DNA from: G963708235 sp963708235
GTDB taxonomy: Bacteria > Actinomycetota > Acidimicrobiia > Spongiisociales > UBA5794
Length of the DNA: 64,000 nucleotides
Assembly: GCA_963708235.1 (NCBI GenBank)
Contig: OY970200.1
Coordinates: forward strand, 1 to 64,000
Direction of reading: 5' to 3'
The position numbers were made by a program, and so were the translations under genes. Below are positions 1-10,777 of this stretch, piece by piece (the first letter of the stretch is position 1; each line of letters opens with the position of its first letter). The notes below the pieces were generated by a model, which saw only the letters and a list, made by a program, of their open reading frames with translations, was not told the origin of the DNA and did not search any database.

Positions 1-243
1 AAAACGCTCGAGCGCGGCTTCATCGCGCCACACGGACAATGTCGCGTAGTGCCGGCGAAACGGCTCTGCGAGCATCGAGAATCCCATGACGCCGTCGGTC
101 TCGAGCAGCTGTCGTCGCACCGCACGTGATCCTCGGAACATCTTCCACGTCGATCGCATGCTTTTCGGCGGAATGCTCGACGCCAGCACGAGGTAGTCCA
201 CGTCCGGCTCGAGCGCACCCATCGATTTCCTCGGCGACTTCAT
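1..243 (-). CDS. Partial protein, dimeric alpha/beta-barrel (monooxygenase-like) fold
   Basis: The 5' 81 codons of a gene that runs off the left edge of the window. It starts at the ATG complementary to 241-243. The translation has a strand-forming YLVLASSIP segment, then helices and LETDGVMGFSML followed by ATLSVWRDEAALERF. That pattern is typical of DUF3291/antibiotic-monooxygenase-like ferredoxin-fold proteins, in which the W-x-D/S-x-E-A-L segment is conserved. The C-terminus is missing. It is divergent from the Fur-type gene, and the 85 bases between them hold the Fur promoter. No clear ribosome-binding site is visible. Family placement is tentative. Confidence 0.55.
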   Translation of the reverse strand, partial: MKSPRKSMGALEPDVDYLVLASSIPPKSMRSTWKMFRGSRAVRRQLLETDGVMGFSMLAEPFRRHYATLSVWRDEAALERF

Positions 244-291
244 GCTGCAGTCTCGCAGAGCGCGAGCGGAGCGGGATTCTGGAGGAAAGTC

Positions 292-320
292 TTTACACAT
301 CGTCGAAATTTGCACATAGT
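292..320 (+). promoter_or_regulatory. Putative furA promoter, apparently leaderless
   Basis: TTTACA at 292-297 and CATAGT at 315-320 are separated by 17 bases, close to the sigma-70 consensus. The expected transcription start falls at about 327-329, on the GTG start codon, so the mRNA would be leaderless, as is known for mycobacterial furA. The AT-rich segment around it is also a plausible autoregulatory Fur site. Not tested. Confidence 0.5.
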
Positions 321-328
321 GTGTACTC

Positions 329-757
329 GTGGTGATCGACCCAGCTGAGCTCCTCCGGCAACAGGGGTTCAAGGTCACGCCGCAGCGCCTGGCCGTCCTG
401 CGAGCGGTGGCGGGGCGACCTCACCTCACGGCGGATGACGTGGTCGAAGTCGTCAGGGCCGACATCGGCGCCATCTCGCGCCGTGCCGTGTACGACGCCG
501 TCGGCGTGCTGGCCGACATGGGTCTGCTCCGGCGCATCCAACCCGCCGGGTCGGCGGCGCGCTACGAGGATCGGGTGGGCGACAACCACCACCACCTGAT
601 CTGTCGTGCCTGCGGCCGCATGGTCGACGTCGACTGCGCGGTCGGTGCCGCGCCGTGCTTGGCCGCGGCCGACGACGCGGGCTACGAGATCGACGAGGCC
701 GAGGTCATCTACTGGGGCCGCTGTCCCACCTGCCGGCAGGCAGCCGCCGACGCCTGA
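329..757 (+). CDS. furA: Fur-family metal/peroxide regulator (FurA-like)
   Basis: A 142-residue Fur-family repressor. The N-terminal winged helix (VTPQRLAVLRAV, then SRRAVYDAVGVLADMGLL) is followed by the dimerisation/metal domain with the histidine-rich DNHHHLICRACG segment and two CxxC pairs (CRAC near residue 93, CPTC near 134), the usual structural zinc site. It lies 53 bases upstream of katG in the same direction. This is the furA-katG arrangement of mycobacteria and streptomycetes, where Fur represses catalase-peroxidase until peroxide or metal changes inactivate it. GTG at 329 or 332 is the start; there is no ribosome-binding site, which fits a leaderless transcript. The frame is intact. 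Confidence 0.88.
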   Translation: MVIDPAELLRQQGFKVTPQRLAVLRAVAGRPHLTADDVVEVVRADIGAISRRAVYDAVGVLADMGLLRRIQPAGSAARYEDRVGDNHHHLICRACGRMVDVDCAVGAAPCLAAADDAGYEIDEAEVIYWGRCPTCRQAAADA

Positions 758-810
758 GCACCCGAGCAATGCACAGTTCGAGTCAGCCACAGCATCGACC
801 GAGGAGAGAC

Positions 811-3043
<2,233 letters not shown>

Positions 3044-3087
3044 TCCGACGAGCGAACGTCCGACGAGGCGTTCGATGATGTTGTGCG

Positions 3088-3122
3088 ACCGACGTCGAGG
3101 GAGATCGTCCCTCGACGTCGGT
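3088..3122 (+). terminator. Strong hairpin after katG
   Basis: A perfect 15-base-pair inverted repeat (3088-3102 with 3108-3122) with a 5-base loop, 45 bases after the katG stop and 25 before the next gene. There is no T-tract, as is common for actinobacterial terminators. Confidence 0.7.
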
Positions 3123-3147
3123 CCGCGCCGTAGGCAAGCGGTATCGA

Positions 3148-3684
3148 ATGGAGGCTGACATCGACGGATCCCATGCCACGGGCGGCCTTCGACAGGTGTT
3201 CCGTCGCACGCGGGACGACCCGGGGCTTCGTCGTGAGGCCGACATGATGGGGTTCTACGTGGCGGTGGCGCTCATCGCCGCGTTGAGCGCCGGGAGCGAC
3301 GGCGCCGAGCACACGCAGCTCGAAGTCCTGGGAATCGTCTGGGGAACGACCGTCGGCCTCGCCGTCGCTCACTGGTTCGCCATGATTCTGGCCACCCGCG
3401 TCGTGCACGACCCCGGTCTCCACCACACACCGTTGGAGATGCTCTACTCCCAGTTGGTGATGGCCCTCGGGATCGCCGTCGTCGCCACGGTCGTGGTCGC
3501 CGCGCTCTCCGACGACCTGGAGCGCCTCGGCGCACGAGTCACCGCGGCACTCTTCATCGCCGGCCTGGTCGGCTTCGAAGCTCGGAGCAATGGCTTCTCG
3601 CGCGGCCGGGCGCTCGTGTACGGCCTCATCGCGTTGATGATCGGGATTGCCATCGCCATCCTGAAGTGGTTCCTCAGCAAGTGA
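3148..3684 (+). CDS. Hypothetical four-helix membrane protein
   Basis: 178 residues: a charged N-terminal segment with RRTRDDPGLRREADMMGF, then about four hydrophobic helices (residues 33-50, 60-80, 104-125 and 155-175) and a short charged C-terminus (LKWFLSK). No family was recognised. A later ATG at 3244 is possible but would cut the conserved-looking charged segment. The frame is intact although its neighbours are frameshifted. It stands alone between the katG terminator and a convergent TSUP exporter, only 4 bases away at the 3' end. Confidence 0.6.
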   Translation: MEADIDGSHATGGLRQVFRRTRDDPGLRREADMMGFYVAVALIAALSAGSDGAEHTQLEVLGIVWGTTVGLAVAHWFAMILATRVVHDPGLHHTPLEMLYSQLVMALGIAVVATVVVAALSDDLERLGARVTAALFIAGLVGFEARSNGFSRGRALVYGLIALMIGIAIAILKWFLSK

Positions 3685-3688
3685 TCCG

Positions 3689-4535
3689 TCAGGGAGCGCT
3701 CGTGGTGCGGCGTCGGTCGTTGGTGAGTTGCCAGAGCATGCGGGCGGCGACGACGAGCAGGAGGATGGCGAAGAGGATGTTGGATGTCGTTTCCGACATG
3801 CCGACGGAGATCTTGCTGGCGAGGAAGGCGGAGATGACGCCGGCGAAGCCGAGGATCATTGCCACTCGCATGTCGGCGTTTCGCTTCGAGCGGTTGCGCA
3901 CGGTTCCCATCACCGCCGTGGGCACGATCACCAACAGCGACGTTCCCTTGGCGACGGCGGCCGGGATGCCGAAGCCGACCACCATCGCCGGGACCATGAT
4001 GATCCCGCCGCCGACGCCGAGGAGCCCGGCGAGAATGCCGGTGGCGAGCCCGATCAGCACGAGGGCGATGACCGACGCCACGTCGAGCGGGCTTCGCCCG
4101 GTGGCTTCGCTGTGGTCGAGCAGGAGCCGCACGGCCGTGGCCACCAGCAAGACGGCGAACGCCAACGCGAGCACGTCGTGGGGGAGTCGGTGCAGGATGT
4201 GGGTGCCGATGATCGCGCCGCCGACGGCGCCGAGCGCGAGCCAAGCGCCGACCGGCCAGTCGACTTTGTCTTCGAGGGCGTAGCTGGCGAGGCTCGACAC
4301 CGCGATCGGCAGGACGGCGGCGAGTGAGGTGCCGTGGGCGAGGCGTTGGTCGAAGTGCGAGCACGAGTACCAGTGCGGGGACGATGAGGATGCCGCCGCC
4401 GACGCCGAACAGCCCCGACAGGAACCCGGCCACGAGCCCGACCGCCACGATGCGGGCCACGCTGCGCGGCGTGCGGCTGTCAGCCGCCTCCCCGAGTAGC
4501 GGTGCAGCCGAGGAAGGGATGGCGGGATCAGTCAC
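3689..4535 (-). CDS. TauE/SafE (TSUP) family permease, one frameshift
   Basis: Integral membrane transporter of the sulfite exporter TauE/SafE family. It has the internally repeated motif GLFGVGGGILIVPALV in the first half and GLLGVGGGIIMVPAMV in the second, with about eight helices, which is the duplicated four-helix architecture of TSUP. GTG at 4535 is taken as the start (TDPAIPSSAAPLL follows). An extra base near 4357 separates LVLVL from the expected HFDQRLAHGTSLAAV, which is encoded immediately downstream in another frame. Substrate is unknown; the family moves sulfite, sulfonates or related anions. Confidence 0.8.
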
Positions 4536-4659
4536 ACAGAACTCCAAGCGGGCAAGAGAATATCGAGGCACGAACAGCAGTCGTCAGCGGAGACGTCTGC
4601 GACGACGGTATGCGATCGACCGCCGATCCAGGAGATCACCAGCGGTCGTCGTTGCATCA

Positions 4660-5353
4660 TCAGGGCTGCCGGGTGCGTGAGCCTGGGCGGCGGGGACGAT
4701 CGCCGTACTGCCGGCCGTCGTAGTAGCCGGGGTTGGTGTCGGGGCGACCGCGCCGGCTCGTCCAGCGCCACGTGAGCGAGATGCGCGTCCTCGCCGGTGT
4801 CGGCGGCGGGGACGCCGTGCAGCCAGTCGCGCTGGCAGCGCGCCTCCCATCACCAGGAGGTCACCCTGTCCGGGGGTGAGCACCACGTCGTCGGGGTCGC
4901 TCCCGCCGGGACCCGATCGACCACTTCCGACAGAGGACGTCGCTGACGCAGCACGAACGGACGGCGCACACCGAGCACCACGATGGCGATCAGCGTGTCG
5001 TCGAGCCAGCGCATCTCCCGATCGCTGTGCAGCCCCTGGAAGTCGTCACCGCCCCGGTAGAGGATCGCGGCGACACCGGTGAACGGGACCCGGTACGCCG
5101 ACCGGACGTGCAGACCCGTCTGCCGCAACAACGGGTGTGACTCGGGGTGCACGCCGGCGCCGAGTCGCCGTTCCGGGACGTATCGGTCGTACCGCAGCAC
5201 CTCGGTCTGCTCCCAGGCGACCGACTGGCGAAGCGCCGCGAACTCCTGATCGGCGTCGCGGACGAAACCCTCGACGAGGTCGACCCACGACCCCGGGCCC
5301 AGATCGATGCGGCGCACGACGGCGCGACGGTCGATGCGAAGCTCGTCGCCCAT
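4660..5353 (-). CDS. AlkB-like 2OG-Fe(II) dioxygenase, frameshifted
   Basis: Fe(II)/2-oxoglutarate oxygenase of the AlkB superfamily, which demethylates alkylated bases or related substrates. The iron ligands HSDRE (H-x-D) and a distal QRDWLHGVPAAD histidine are visible, and the C-terminal RISLTWRWTSRRG carries the 2-oxoglutarate-binding arginine pattern. The start MGDELRIDRR at 5353 is assigned by homologous-looking N-terminal layout. Single-base indels near 4902, 4840 and 4785 split the C-terminal third between frames; the protein is otherwise continuous to a stop at 4660. It stands alone between the TSUP permease and the oxidoreductase-methyltransferase gene. Confidence 0.72.
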
Positions 5354-5525
5354 GTCGCCAGTCTCGCACCGGTCTTGACAGCAACAACTGGTACGGCATC
5401 TTCGACGCACCGACGGGTTGGACCGGTCTCATCGATCGGTTCGGCGCCGAAGCCGGCGGCTGACACGGCGACGTCGGCTGCCCTGTCGATCGAAACGGCG
5501 GTGTCGTGAGGTTCCTGACGGTCGA

Positions 5526-7120
5526 TCAGCCGGCGACGCGTCGGGCGCGCAGCACGATGTCGTCGACGTGGTGGGAGGCGGACGCGGCTCCGGGCGGGCG
5601 GGGCCGCTTCTCGTGGACCTCGATGTCCCAGTCCGGTGAGTCGCCGAGCGCCGCCACGAAGTCGTCGACCCGCACGTAGGCGTCGGGGTCGAACGGCCGG
5701 CTGTGTTCGTGCGTGTCGATCGGCGCCCGCATCGGCTCGAGGTCGTGGCTCACGACGAGCAGCGTGCCGCCCGGGGCGACGGCGTCGAGCAGGTTGCCGA
5801 CACCGCGGCCGTCGGGCGTGCGCGGGATCGACGCGTACTGCGCCGACACCAGGTCGAACGCCTCGGGTTCGAACGCGCCGTAGCGCGTTGGCGTCGGCGT
5901 GGTGGCACTCGATCGGCAGCCCGCGCTCGTCGGCAACCGGCGGCGACGCGGTCGAGCGCGCGCTGCGAGATGTCGTTGGCGGTCACCTGCCAGCCCTGCT
6001 CGGCCAGCCAGACCGCGTCGCCGCCCTCGCCGGCGCCGACGTCGAGCGCACGGCCGGGGGCCAGGCCGTCGATCTCGTTGACGAGCGTGCCGTTCGGGTT
6101 GCCGCTCCACATCTGGTCGCCGCCGTAGCGGTGATCCCAATCGGCCTCGTTGGCCGACGGTCGGGCCGCGGCCTCGATGTCGTCGTGGGCGAGGCTGAAG
6201 CTGATCATGCCGCCGACCCGGCTGCCGTTGGCCGCGGCCTGCAGCACCTGTTGGCTCGGGTCGGTCACGTTGCCGGCGGCGTAGAGCCCGGGCACCGACG
6301 TCTCGCCGATCGGATCGGTCTCGACGAAGTCCCCGAGCCCGTTCGGGTGCGCGGATCGGCTCGAGGCCGAGCGATGCGAAGGCGTCGGCCCGCACGCTGA
6401 AGCGGGGGCCGACCGCCACCGCGTCGGCGTCGATGCGGGTCGCCGTCCGTCAACTCGACCGCGGCGACGCGGCCGTCGTCGCCGGTCGACGATGCTGCGC
6501 ACCCGCCCGTCGACGACGTTCACCCCGGCGGCGCGCAGGGCATCGAGCTCGGGAGCGTCGGCGTCGACGCCGTCGTGCAGCACCAGCGTGAACCGGTCGC
6601 TCAGTTGGCGGAACAGCCCGGCGGGGTGGAGCCCCATCGGGTGGGTGACGATCTGCACGATGCGTTGGTCGCGGACCTCGAAACCGTGGCAGAACGGACA
6701 GTGGATGACATCGCCGCCCCAGTGCTCGGCCAGGCCGTCGATGTCGGGCAGCTCGTCGACCAGGCCGGTGGCGGCGAGCACCCGTCGGGCGATCACCGAA
6801 TGGCCGCCGACGAGTTCGACGCGGAACCGGCCGTCGTCGGTGCGGGTGACGTCGACGGCCCGCCCGGCAACGACCTCGACGCCGTAGCTGCGAACCTCCT
6901 CGCGGCCGATCGCGGCCAGCTCCGCGGGCGGGAGTCCGTCGTAGCCGAGGTAGCTGTGCATGTGGGCAGCAGGGGCGTTGCGGGGCTCGCCGGCATCGAT
7001 GACGATGACCGAGCGGCGCTGGCGGCCGAGTTGCAGGGCGGCGGCGAGGCCAGCGGCCGACCCGCCGACGACGGCGACGTCGCAGTGGCGCTCGATGGTG
7101 CGTGGTCCGTGTTCACTCAT
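5526..7120 (-). CDS. FAD/NAD(P) oxidoreductase fused to class I SAM methyltransferase, frameshifted
   Basis: Two-domain protein. Residues 1-300 are a thioredoxin-reductase-like flavoprotein: FAD motif VVGGSAAGLAAALQLGR, redox pair CPFCHGFE, and the C-terminal FAD motif SVPGLYAAGNVTD. Residues 330 onward are a class I methyltransferase with motif I ALDVGAGEGGDAVWLAEQGW and the later SAQYASIPRTPDGRG segment, ending in RARRVAG. Indels near 6440, 6352 and 5925 break the frame, with recognisable sequence continuing on each side. The same fusion is a known actinobacterial family whose substrate is not established. It is divergently transcribed from an XRE-cupin regulator across a short palindrome-rich gap, so that protein probably controls it. 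Confidence 0.8.
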
Positions 7121-7149
7121 GATTTTGACGATACGTTCTCCGTCACGAG

Positions 7150-7176
7150 TTGCAAGTCATCTTGCGGAATCTGCAA
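7150..7176. promoter_or_regulatory. Overlapping inverted repeats, probable XRE-cupin operator
   Basis: GCAAG-TCAT-CTTGC (7152-7165) overlaps TTGC-N7-GCAA (7162-7176), between the divergent flavoprotein-methyltransferase and the XRE-cupin gene. Two stacked palindromes in a 90-base divergent gap are what a dimeric helix-turn-helix repressor would bind. Inference from position and symmetry. Confidence 0.5.
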
Positions 7177-7212
7177 ATCGCCAGGATCGACAGGATGGAG
7201 GTGGAGCTGAGG

Positions 7213-7848
7213 ATGACCGAGCTGAACGAGATCGAGTGGGTGGTGCGGACCCGGTTGCGGAGCCTGCGCACCACGCTCGGGCTGTCGCTCGGTGACCTTG
7301 CCGAACGTGCGAACCTCAGTCCGTCCACCATCAGCCGCATCGAGACGGGCAAACGCACGATCAGTCTCGACGTGCTCCTCCCGCTCGCCCGTGCCCTACA
7401 GGTCGACCTCGACTCACTCCTCGACGTGCGCAGCGACGACGACGTGGTCATCCGCCCGGTGCCGAGCAACTCGGGCGATCGCACGACATGGCAACTGAGC
7501 CGGCCGACTGGCAACACTGTCGCCGTCAAGATCCGCCTCGTTCCGACGGCCCGGGCGCCGAGGCAGCGAGTCCATCCCGGTCATGACTGGTTCTTCGTCA
7601 TCGAAGGCCGGGTGCAGCTGCTCCTCGGCGAGCGGGAGCTCATCGTCGAGGCCGGCGAAGCCGCCGAGTTCGCCACGATGACCCCCCACTCCTGGGCCGC
7701 CCTTGACGGACCAGCCGAACTGATCATGATCTTCGACCGCGACGGCCATCGCGCCCACGTCCATCACGAGCCTCACGGGGATGACGAGAAGGAGCTCGAC
7801 GGGTCGCCCGGCACCTCGGCACGGCGGGCGGCGCGATACTTGCCGTGA
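7213..7848 (+). CDS. XRE-family regulator with C-terminal cupin sensor
   Basis: About 211 residues. The N-terminal XRE helix-turn-helix (LGLSLGDLAERANLSPSTIS then RIETGKRTISLD) is followed by a cupin domain (HPGHDWFFVIEGRVQLLLGE, then EAAEFATMTPHSWAAL) with the small-molecule-binding barrel typical of this class. The ATG at 7213 is chosen because GGAGGTGGAG lies 6-12 bases upstream; an ATG at 7195 is also possible. Starting earlier would run into the operator repeats. It is divergent from the flavoprotein-methyltransferase, its likely target, and overlaps the next gene by one base. The frame is intact. Confidence 0.8.
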   Translation: MTELNEIEWVVRTRLRSLRTTLGLSLGDLAERANLSPSTISRIETGKRTISLDVLLPLARALQVDLDSLLDVRSDDDVVIRPVPSNSGDRTTWQLSRPTGNTVAVKIRLVPTARAPRQRVHPGHDWFFVIEGRVQLLLGERELIVEAGEAAEFATMTPHSWAALDGPAELIMIFDRDGHRAHVHHEPHGDDEKELDGSPGTSARRAARYLP

Positions 7849-8261
7849 TGGGCACGATCAAGACGCGAGCTACTGGTGAGGACGTCATGGACTTCCTCGC
7901 TTCGGTGCCGGACGAGCGCCGTCGAGCGGATGGCGTTGCGCTCCTGGCGCTGATGCAGAAGGCCACCGGGGCGTCGGCGACGATGTGGGGACCGTCGATG
8001 GTCGGCTTCGGCTCCCAGCCATACACGAACACGACGGGAACGAACGACTGGTTCGTCGTCGGTTTCTCACCCCGCAAGCAGGCGATGACGCTGTACGGGA
8101 TCCACGACGGATACGGGCCCCCCGATCCGCTCCTCGCCGAACTCGGTCCCCACACCACCGGCAAGGGGTGCCTGTACATCAAGCAGCTCAGCCAGATCGA
8201 CACGACCGTGCTGGAGCGGATGGTGCACAACGCATGGGAGCGCGCCCACCGGCCGACGTGA
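7848..8261 (+). CDS. DUF1801 domain protein
   Basis: 137 residues with the DUF1801 pattern: DVMDFLASVPDERRRADG near the N-terminus, ASATMWGPSMVGFGSQPY in the middle and KGCLYIKQLSQID near the end. The family has a YdhG/frataxin-like fold and no settled biochemical role. The start overlaps the stop of the XRE-cupin gene (TGATG), so the two are probably co-transcribed. The convergent VOC gene ends 12 bases further on. Confidence 0.8.
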   Translation: MGTIKTRATGEDVMDFLASVPDERRRADGVALLALMQKATGASATMWGPSMVGFGSQPYTNTTGTNDWFVVGFSPRKQAMTLYGIHDGYGPPDPLLAELGPHTTGKGCLYIKQLSQIDTTVLERMVHNAWERAHRPT

Positions 8262-8273
8262 TCCTGGGGGTCG

Positions 8274-8660
8274 CTAGCGCAGTGCGGGCTGGAACAACTC
8301 GATGGGGTTCCCGGACGGGTCCTCGAGAAGGATTTGGCGCCCTCCCGGCCCGGAGACCACCTCGTTGCGGAACCGAACTCCGGCGGCCCGGAGCCGTTCG
8401 ATCTCAGCGTCGAGGTCGGCGGTGACGAAGTGAACCCGGTTCCATCCTCCCGGCCGAGGCTGAGCCCCATCCGGCATCGGGCGCCCGGCCGAACTCGCCG
8501 GACCACTGAGCAGGAGTCGCAGGTTTCCCCTGGTGACGTCTGCGAATGCCGGGAGGGCGGTCGTCTGTGCCTGGAACCCGAAGTGGGTCGTGTAGAAGTC
8601 CACGGCGTCGGCGACGTCATCGACCATGTAGCGAACATTGACAGTGTCGTCGATATTCAT
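8274..8660 (-). CDS. VOC-family (glyoxalase/bleomycin-resistance fold) protein
   Basis: 128 residues with one complete VOC fold: VNVRYMVDDVADAVDFY at the start, NLRLLLSG in the middle, VHFVTADLDAEIERLRAAG, then ILLEDPSGNPIELFQPAL with the metal-ligand glutamate. The ATG at 8660 is favoured over an upstream start because an exact AAGGAG lies 7 bases before it. The mRNA leader carries ten consecutive A (T at 8672-8681 on the + strand), unusual in this GC-rich DNA. Substrate cannot be told from sequence. It is followed upstream by the ArsR-ArsC gene on the same strand. Confidence 0.8.
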   Translation of the reverse strand: MNIDDTVNVRYMVDDVADAVDFYTTHFGFQAQTTALPAFADVTRGNLRLLLSGPASSAGRPMPDGAQPRPGGWNRVHFVTADLDAEIERLRAAGVRFRNEVVSGPGGRQILLEDPSGNPIELFQPALR

Positions 8661-8703
8661 TGATTTGCTCCTTTTTTTTTTCTCGTGTCGTGTCATGTTG
8701 TCG

Positions 8704-9462
8704 TCAGCTCTCGGCCGCGATCTGTGCGATCAAGAACTCGACGCGCTCCTCGATCTCGTCGGCGGTGCGAACGAAGCTCCGGTAGGTGGAGTCGGGCGCG
8801 GCGGAGGGGTCGGCCATGCTCCAATGCGCCGTGGTGGGATGGCCAGGGAGATCGGGGCAGATCTCCTTGACCTTGTCGCAGAGCGTGATGATCTGGTCGA
8901 ACCGGCTGCGGGCGAACCGCCTGAGGTGTTTGGTCGGTCGTCCTTCGATGTCGATGCCCCGTTCGGCCATCACGCGCACGGCTTCGGGGTGGAGGGGCTT
9001 CGGGTGACTGCCCGCGCTGCAGGCTTCGATGGCGTGGGCCGAGCGATGCTCCAACAACGCCTCGGCCATCTGTGATCGGGCGGAGTTGCCGGTGCACAGG
9101 AACAACACCCGCTGCTTGCGCGTTCGAGTCGTCGTCGCCAGGGTGGGTCGGCCCCGATCGAGGCGGAGTCCAGGGTGCAGCGCGATCCCGGCCTCGACGA
9201 ACATCTCGCGGCACCGAGTCAGATCTATCCGGTAGTACGTGTCGCGACGGTCGGCCGAGCTGCGGCGAGACGAGATCAAACCGCCGGAGCGGAGTTCGCC
9301 GAGATGGTACGAGACGAGGTTCTGCGGTTTTCCGACCCGTGCGGTCAGCTCGCCAACGCGGCGATCGCTGAGTGCGAGCTCGCGCAACAACATCCACCGT
9401 TGTGGATCAGCAACCAGCTGCAGGAACCGGGCGGACGACGTCTCGAGTTCCTTGGCGCGCAC
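8704..9462 (-). CDS. ArsR repressor fused to ArsC arsenate reductase
   Basis: 252 residues. The N-terminal ArsR winged helix (VADPQRWMLLRELALSDRRV, then KPQNLVSYHLGELRSGGLIS) is fused to a low-molecular-weight-phosphatase-type arsenate reductase. The catalytic loop is CTGNSARSQMAEALL, and LCDKVKEIC supplies the second and third cysteines with the spacing seen in thioredoxin-coupled ArsC. The reductase therefore looks catalytically complete. GTG at 9462 is the start. One protein could repress its own promoter and reduce arsenate. It is divergent from an APC permease, and the ATCAA-N6-TTGAT operator lies 12 bases upstream of the GTG. Confidence 0.88.
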   Translation of the reverse strand: MRAKELETSSARFLQLVADPQRWMLLRELALSDRRVGELTARVGKPQNLVSYHLGELRSGGLISSRRSSADRRDTYYRIDLTRCREMFVEAGIALHPGLRLDRGRPTLATTTRTRKQRVLFLCTGNSARSQMAEALLEHRSAHAIEACSAGSHPKPLHPEAVRVMAERGIDIEGRPTKHLRRFARSRFDQIITLCDKVKEICPDLPGHPTTAHWSMADPSAAPDSTYRSFVRTADEIEERVEFLIAQIAAES

Positions 9463-9473
9463 GTACCATTTAT

Positions 9474-9489
9474 ATCAAACTAGATTGAT
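9474..9489. promoter_or_regulatory. ArsR-type operator ATCAA-N6-TTGAT
   Basis: A perfect inverted repeat of the kind bound by ArsR/SmtB repressors, between the divergent ArsR-ArsC fusion and the APC permease. It overlaps the proposed permease ATG (9488), so binding would block both genes. Confidence 0.6.
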
Positions 9490-10777
9490 GGATTGCCACC
9501 TCGAGCCGCCCGCCCGCGGCGCAGTCGGTGATGCGGCGCCAAGTCGGCTGGCGCGCCGGCTGGGATTGTTCGATGCGGTGGTCGTCGGGCTCGGTGCGAT
9601 GATCGGGGCGGGGGTGTTCGCGGCGCTCGGCCCTGCCGCTGCGGCAGCGGGCAGCGGGCTGCTGGTCGGCCTCGGCATCGCCGCGATCGTGGCGTACTGC
9701 AATGCTGCGTCGTCCGCTCAGCTCGCGGCGCTGTATCCGAAGTCGGGCGGCACATACGTGTACGGCCGTGAGCGGCTCGGTGATTTCTGGGGCTACCTCG
9801 CCGGCTGGGGGTTCGTGGTCGGCAAGACCGCGAGCTGTGCGGCGATGGCACTCACGTTCGGTGCCTATGCGTGGCCGGCGTGGCAACGCCCGCTCGCCGT
9901 GGGAGCGGTCGTCGCCCTCACGGCGGTCAACTACCAGGGCGTTCAGAAGACGGCATGGCTGACCCGGATCATCGTCGCCATCGTGCTAGCGGCCTTGGCG
10001 ACCGTGGTGGTCGGCGCACTGGCGGGTGGCCAGGCGTCGGTCGACAACCTCGGCGACCTCGCCGTCGTTGGGGGCTGGTTCGGCATCCTGCAATCCGCCG
10101 GTCTGCTGTTCTTCGCCTTCGCCGGATACGCACGACTGGCCACCCTCGGCGAGGAGGTCGTGGACCCGGCCAAGACCATCCCTCGTGCGATCCCGCTCGC
10201 GCTCGGCATCACGCTCGTAATCTACGCGGCGGTCGCCGTGTCCTCGCTGCTGGCGGTCGGGCCGGCAGTACTGGCCGCCGCCCCCGCACCGCTCGATGCG
10301 GTCGTGCGTGCCGGTTCGCTCGATGTGCTTGCGCCGATCGTGCGCGTCGGCGGCACCATCGCCGCGCTCGGCGTGCTGCTGTCACTCATCGTCGGTGTCA
10401 GCCGCACCGCATTCGCGATGGCGGCCAACGGCGAGCTGCCGCGATGGCTCGACGCCGTTCACCCTCGCCACCACGTTCCGCACCATGCCGAACTCGCCGT
10501 CGGCGCGGTCGTCGCGGTGGTCGTACTGGTCGCCGATCTGCGCGGGGCGATCGGCTTCAGCTCGTTCGCCGTGCTGACCTACTACGCGATCGCGAACACA
10601 TCTGCGTGGACGCTCCCGGCCGAGCACCGCCGGTGGCCGCGCAGCATCGCCATCGTCGGCCTCGTCGGGTGTGTCGTGCTCGCGTTCACCCTTCCCGCCG
10701 CGAGCATCGTCGGCGGCGCCGCCGTGCTGACGATCGGATCGCTCATCTGGTTGGCGCGCCGACGATTCAGCCGGTAG
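9488..10777 (+). CDS. APC-superfamily amino-acid permease
   Basis: About 429 residues with some 12 hydrophobic helices. The APC signature LGLFDAVVVGLGAMIGAGVF is in helix 1, AAIVAYCNAASSAQLAALYP follows, and GGTYVYGRERLGDFWGYLAG lies before helix 3. The ATG at 9488 overlaps the ArsR operator; no ribosome-binding site is seen, so a leaderless start is possible. APC members move amino acids or amines. Sharing an operator with ArsR-ArsC suggests arsenic-responsive expression; a direct arsenical substrate is only a guess. The 3' end overlaps the convergent membrane-protein gene by 11 bases. Confidence 0.82.
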   Translation: MDCHLEPPARGAVGDAAPSRLARRLGLFDAVVVGLGAMIGAGVFAALGPAAAAAGSGLLVGLGIAAIVAYCNAASSAQLAALYPKSGGTYVYGRERLGDFWGYLAGWGFVVGKTASCAAMALTFGAYAWPAWQRPLAVGAVVALTAVNYQGVQKTAWLTRIIVAIVLAALATVVVGALAGGQASVDNLGDLAVVGGWFGILQSAGLLFFAFAGYARLATLGEEVVDPAKTIPRAIPLALGITLVIYAAVAVSSLLAVGPAVLAAAPAPLDAVVRAGSLDVLAPIVRVGGTIAALGVLLSLIVGVSRTAFAMAANGELPRWLDAVHPRHHVPHHAELAVGAVVAVVVLVADLRGAIGFSSFAVLTYYAIANTSAWTLPAEHRRWPRSIAIVGLVGCVVLAFTLPAASIVGGAAVLTIGSLIWLARRRFSR

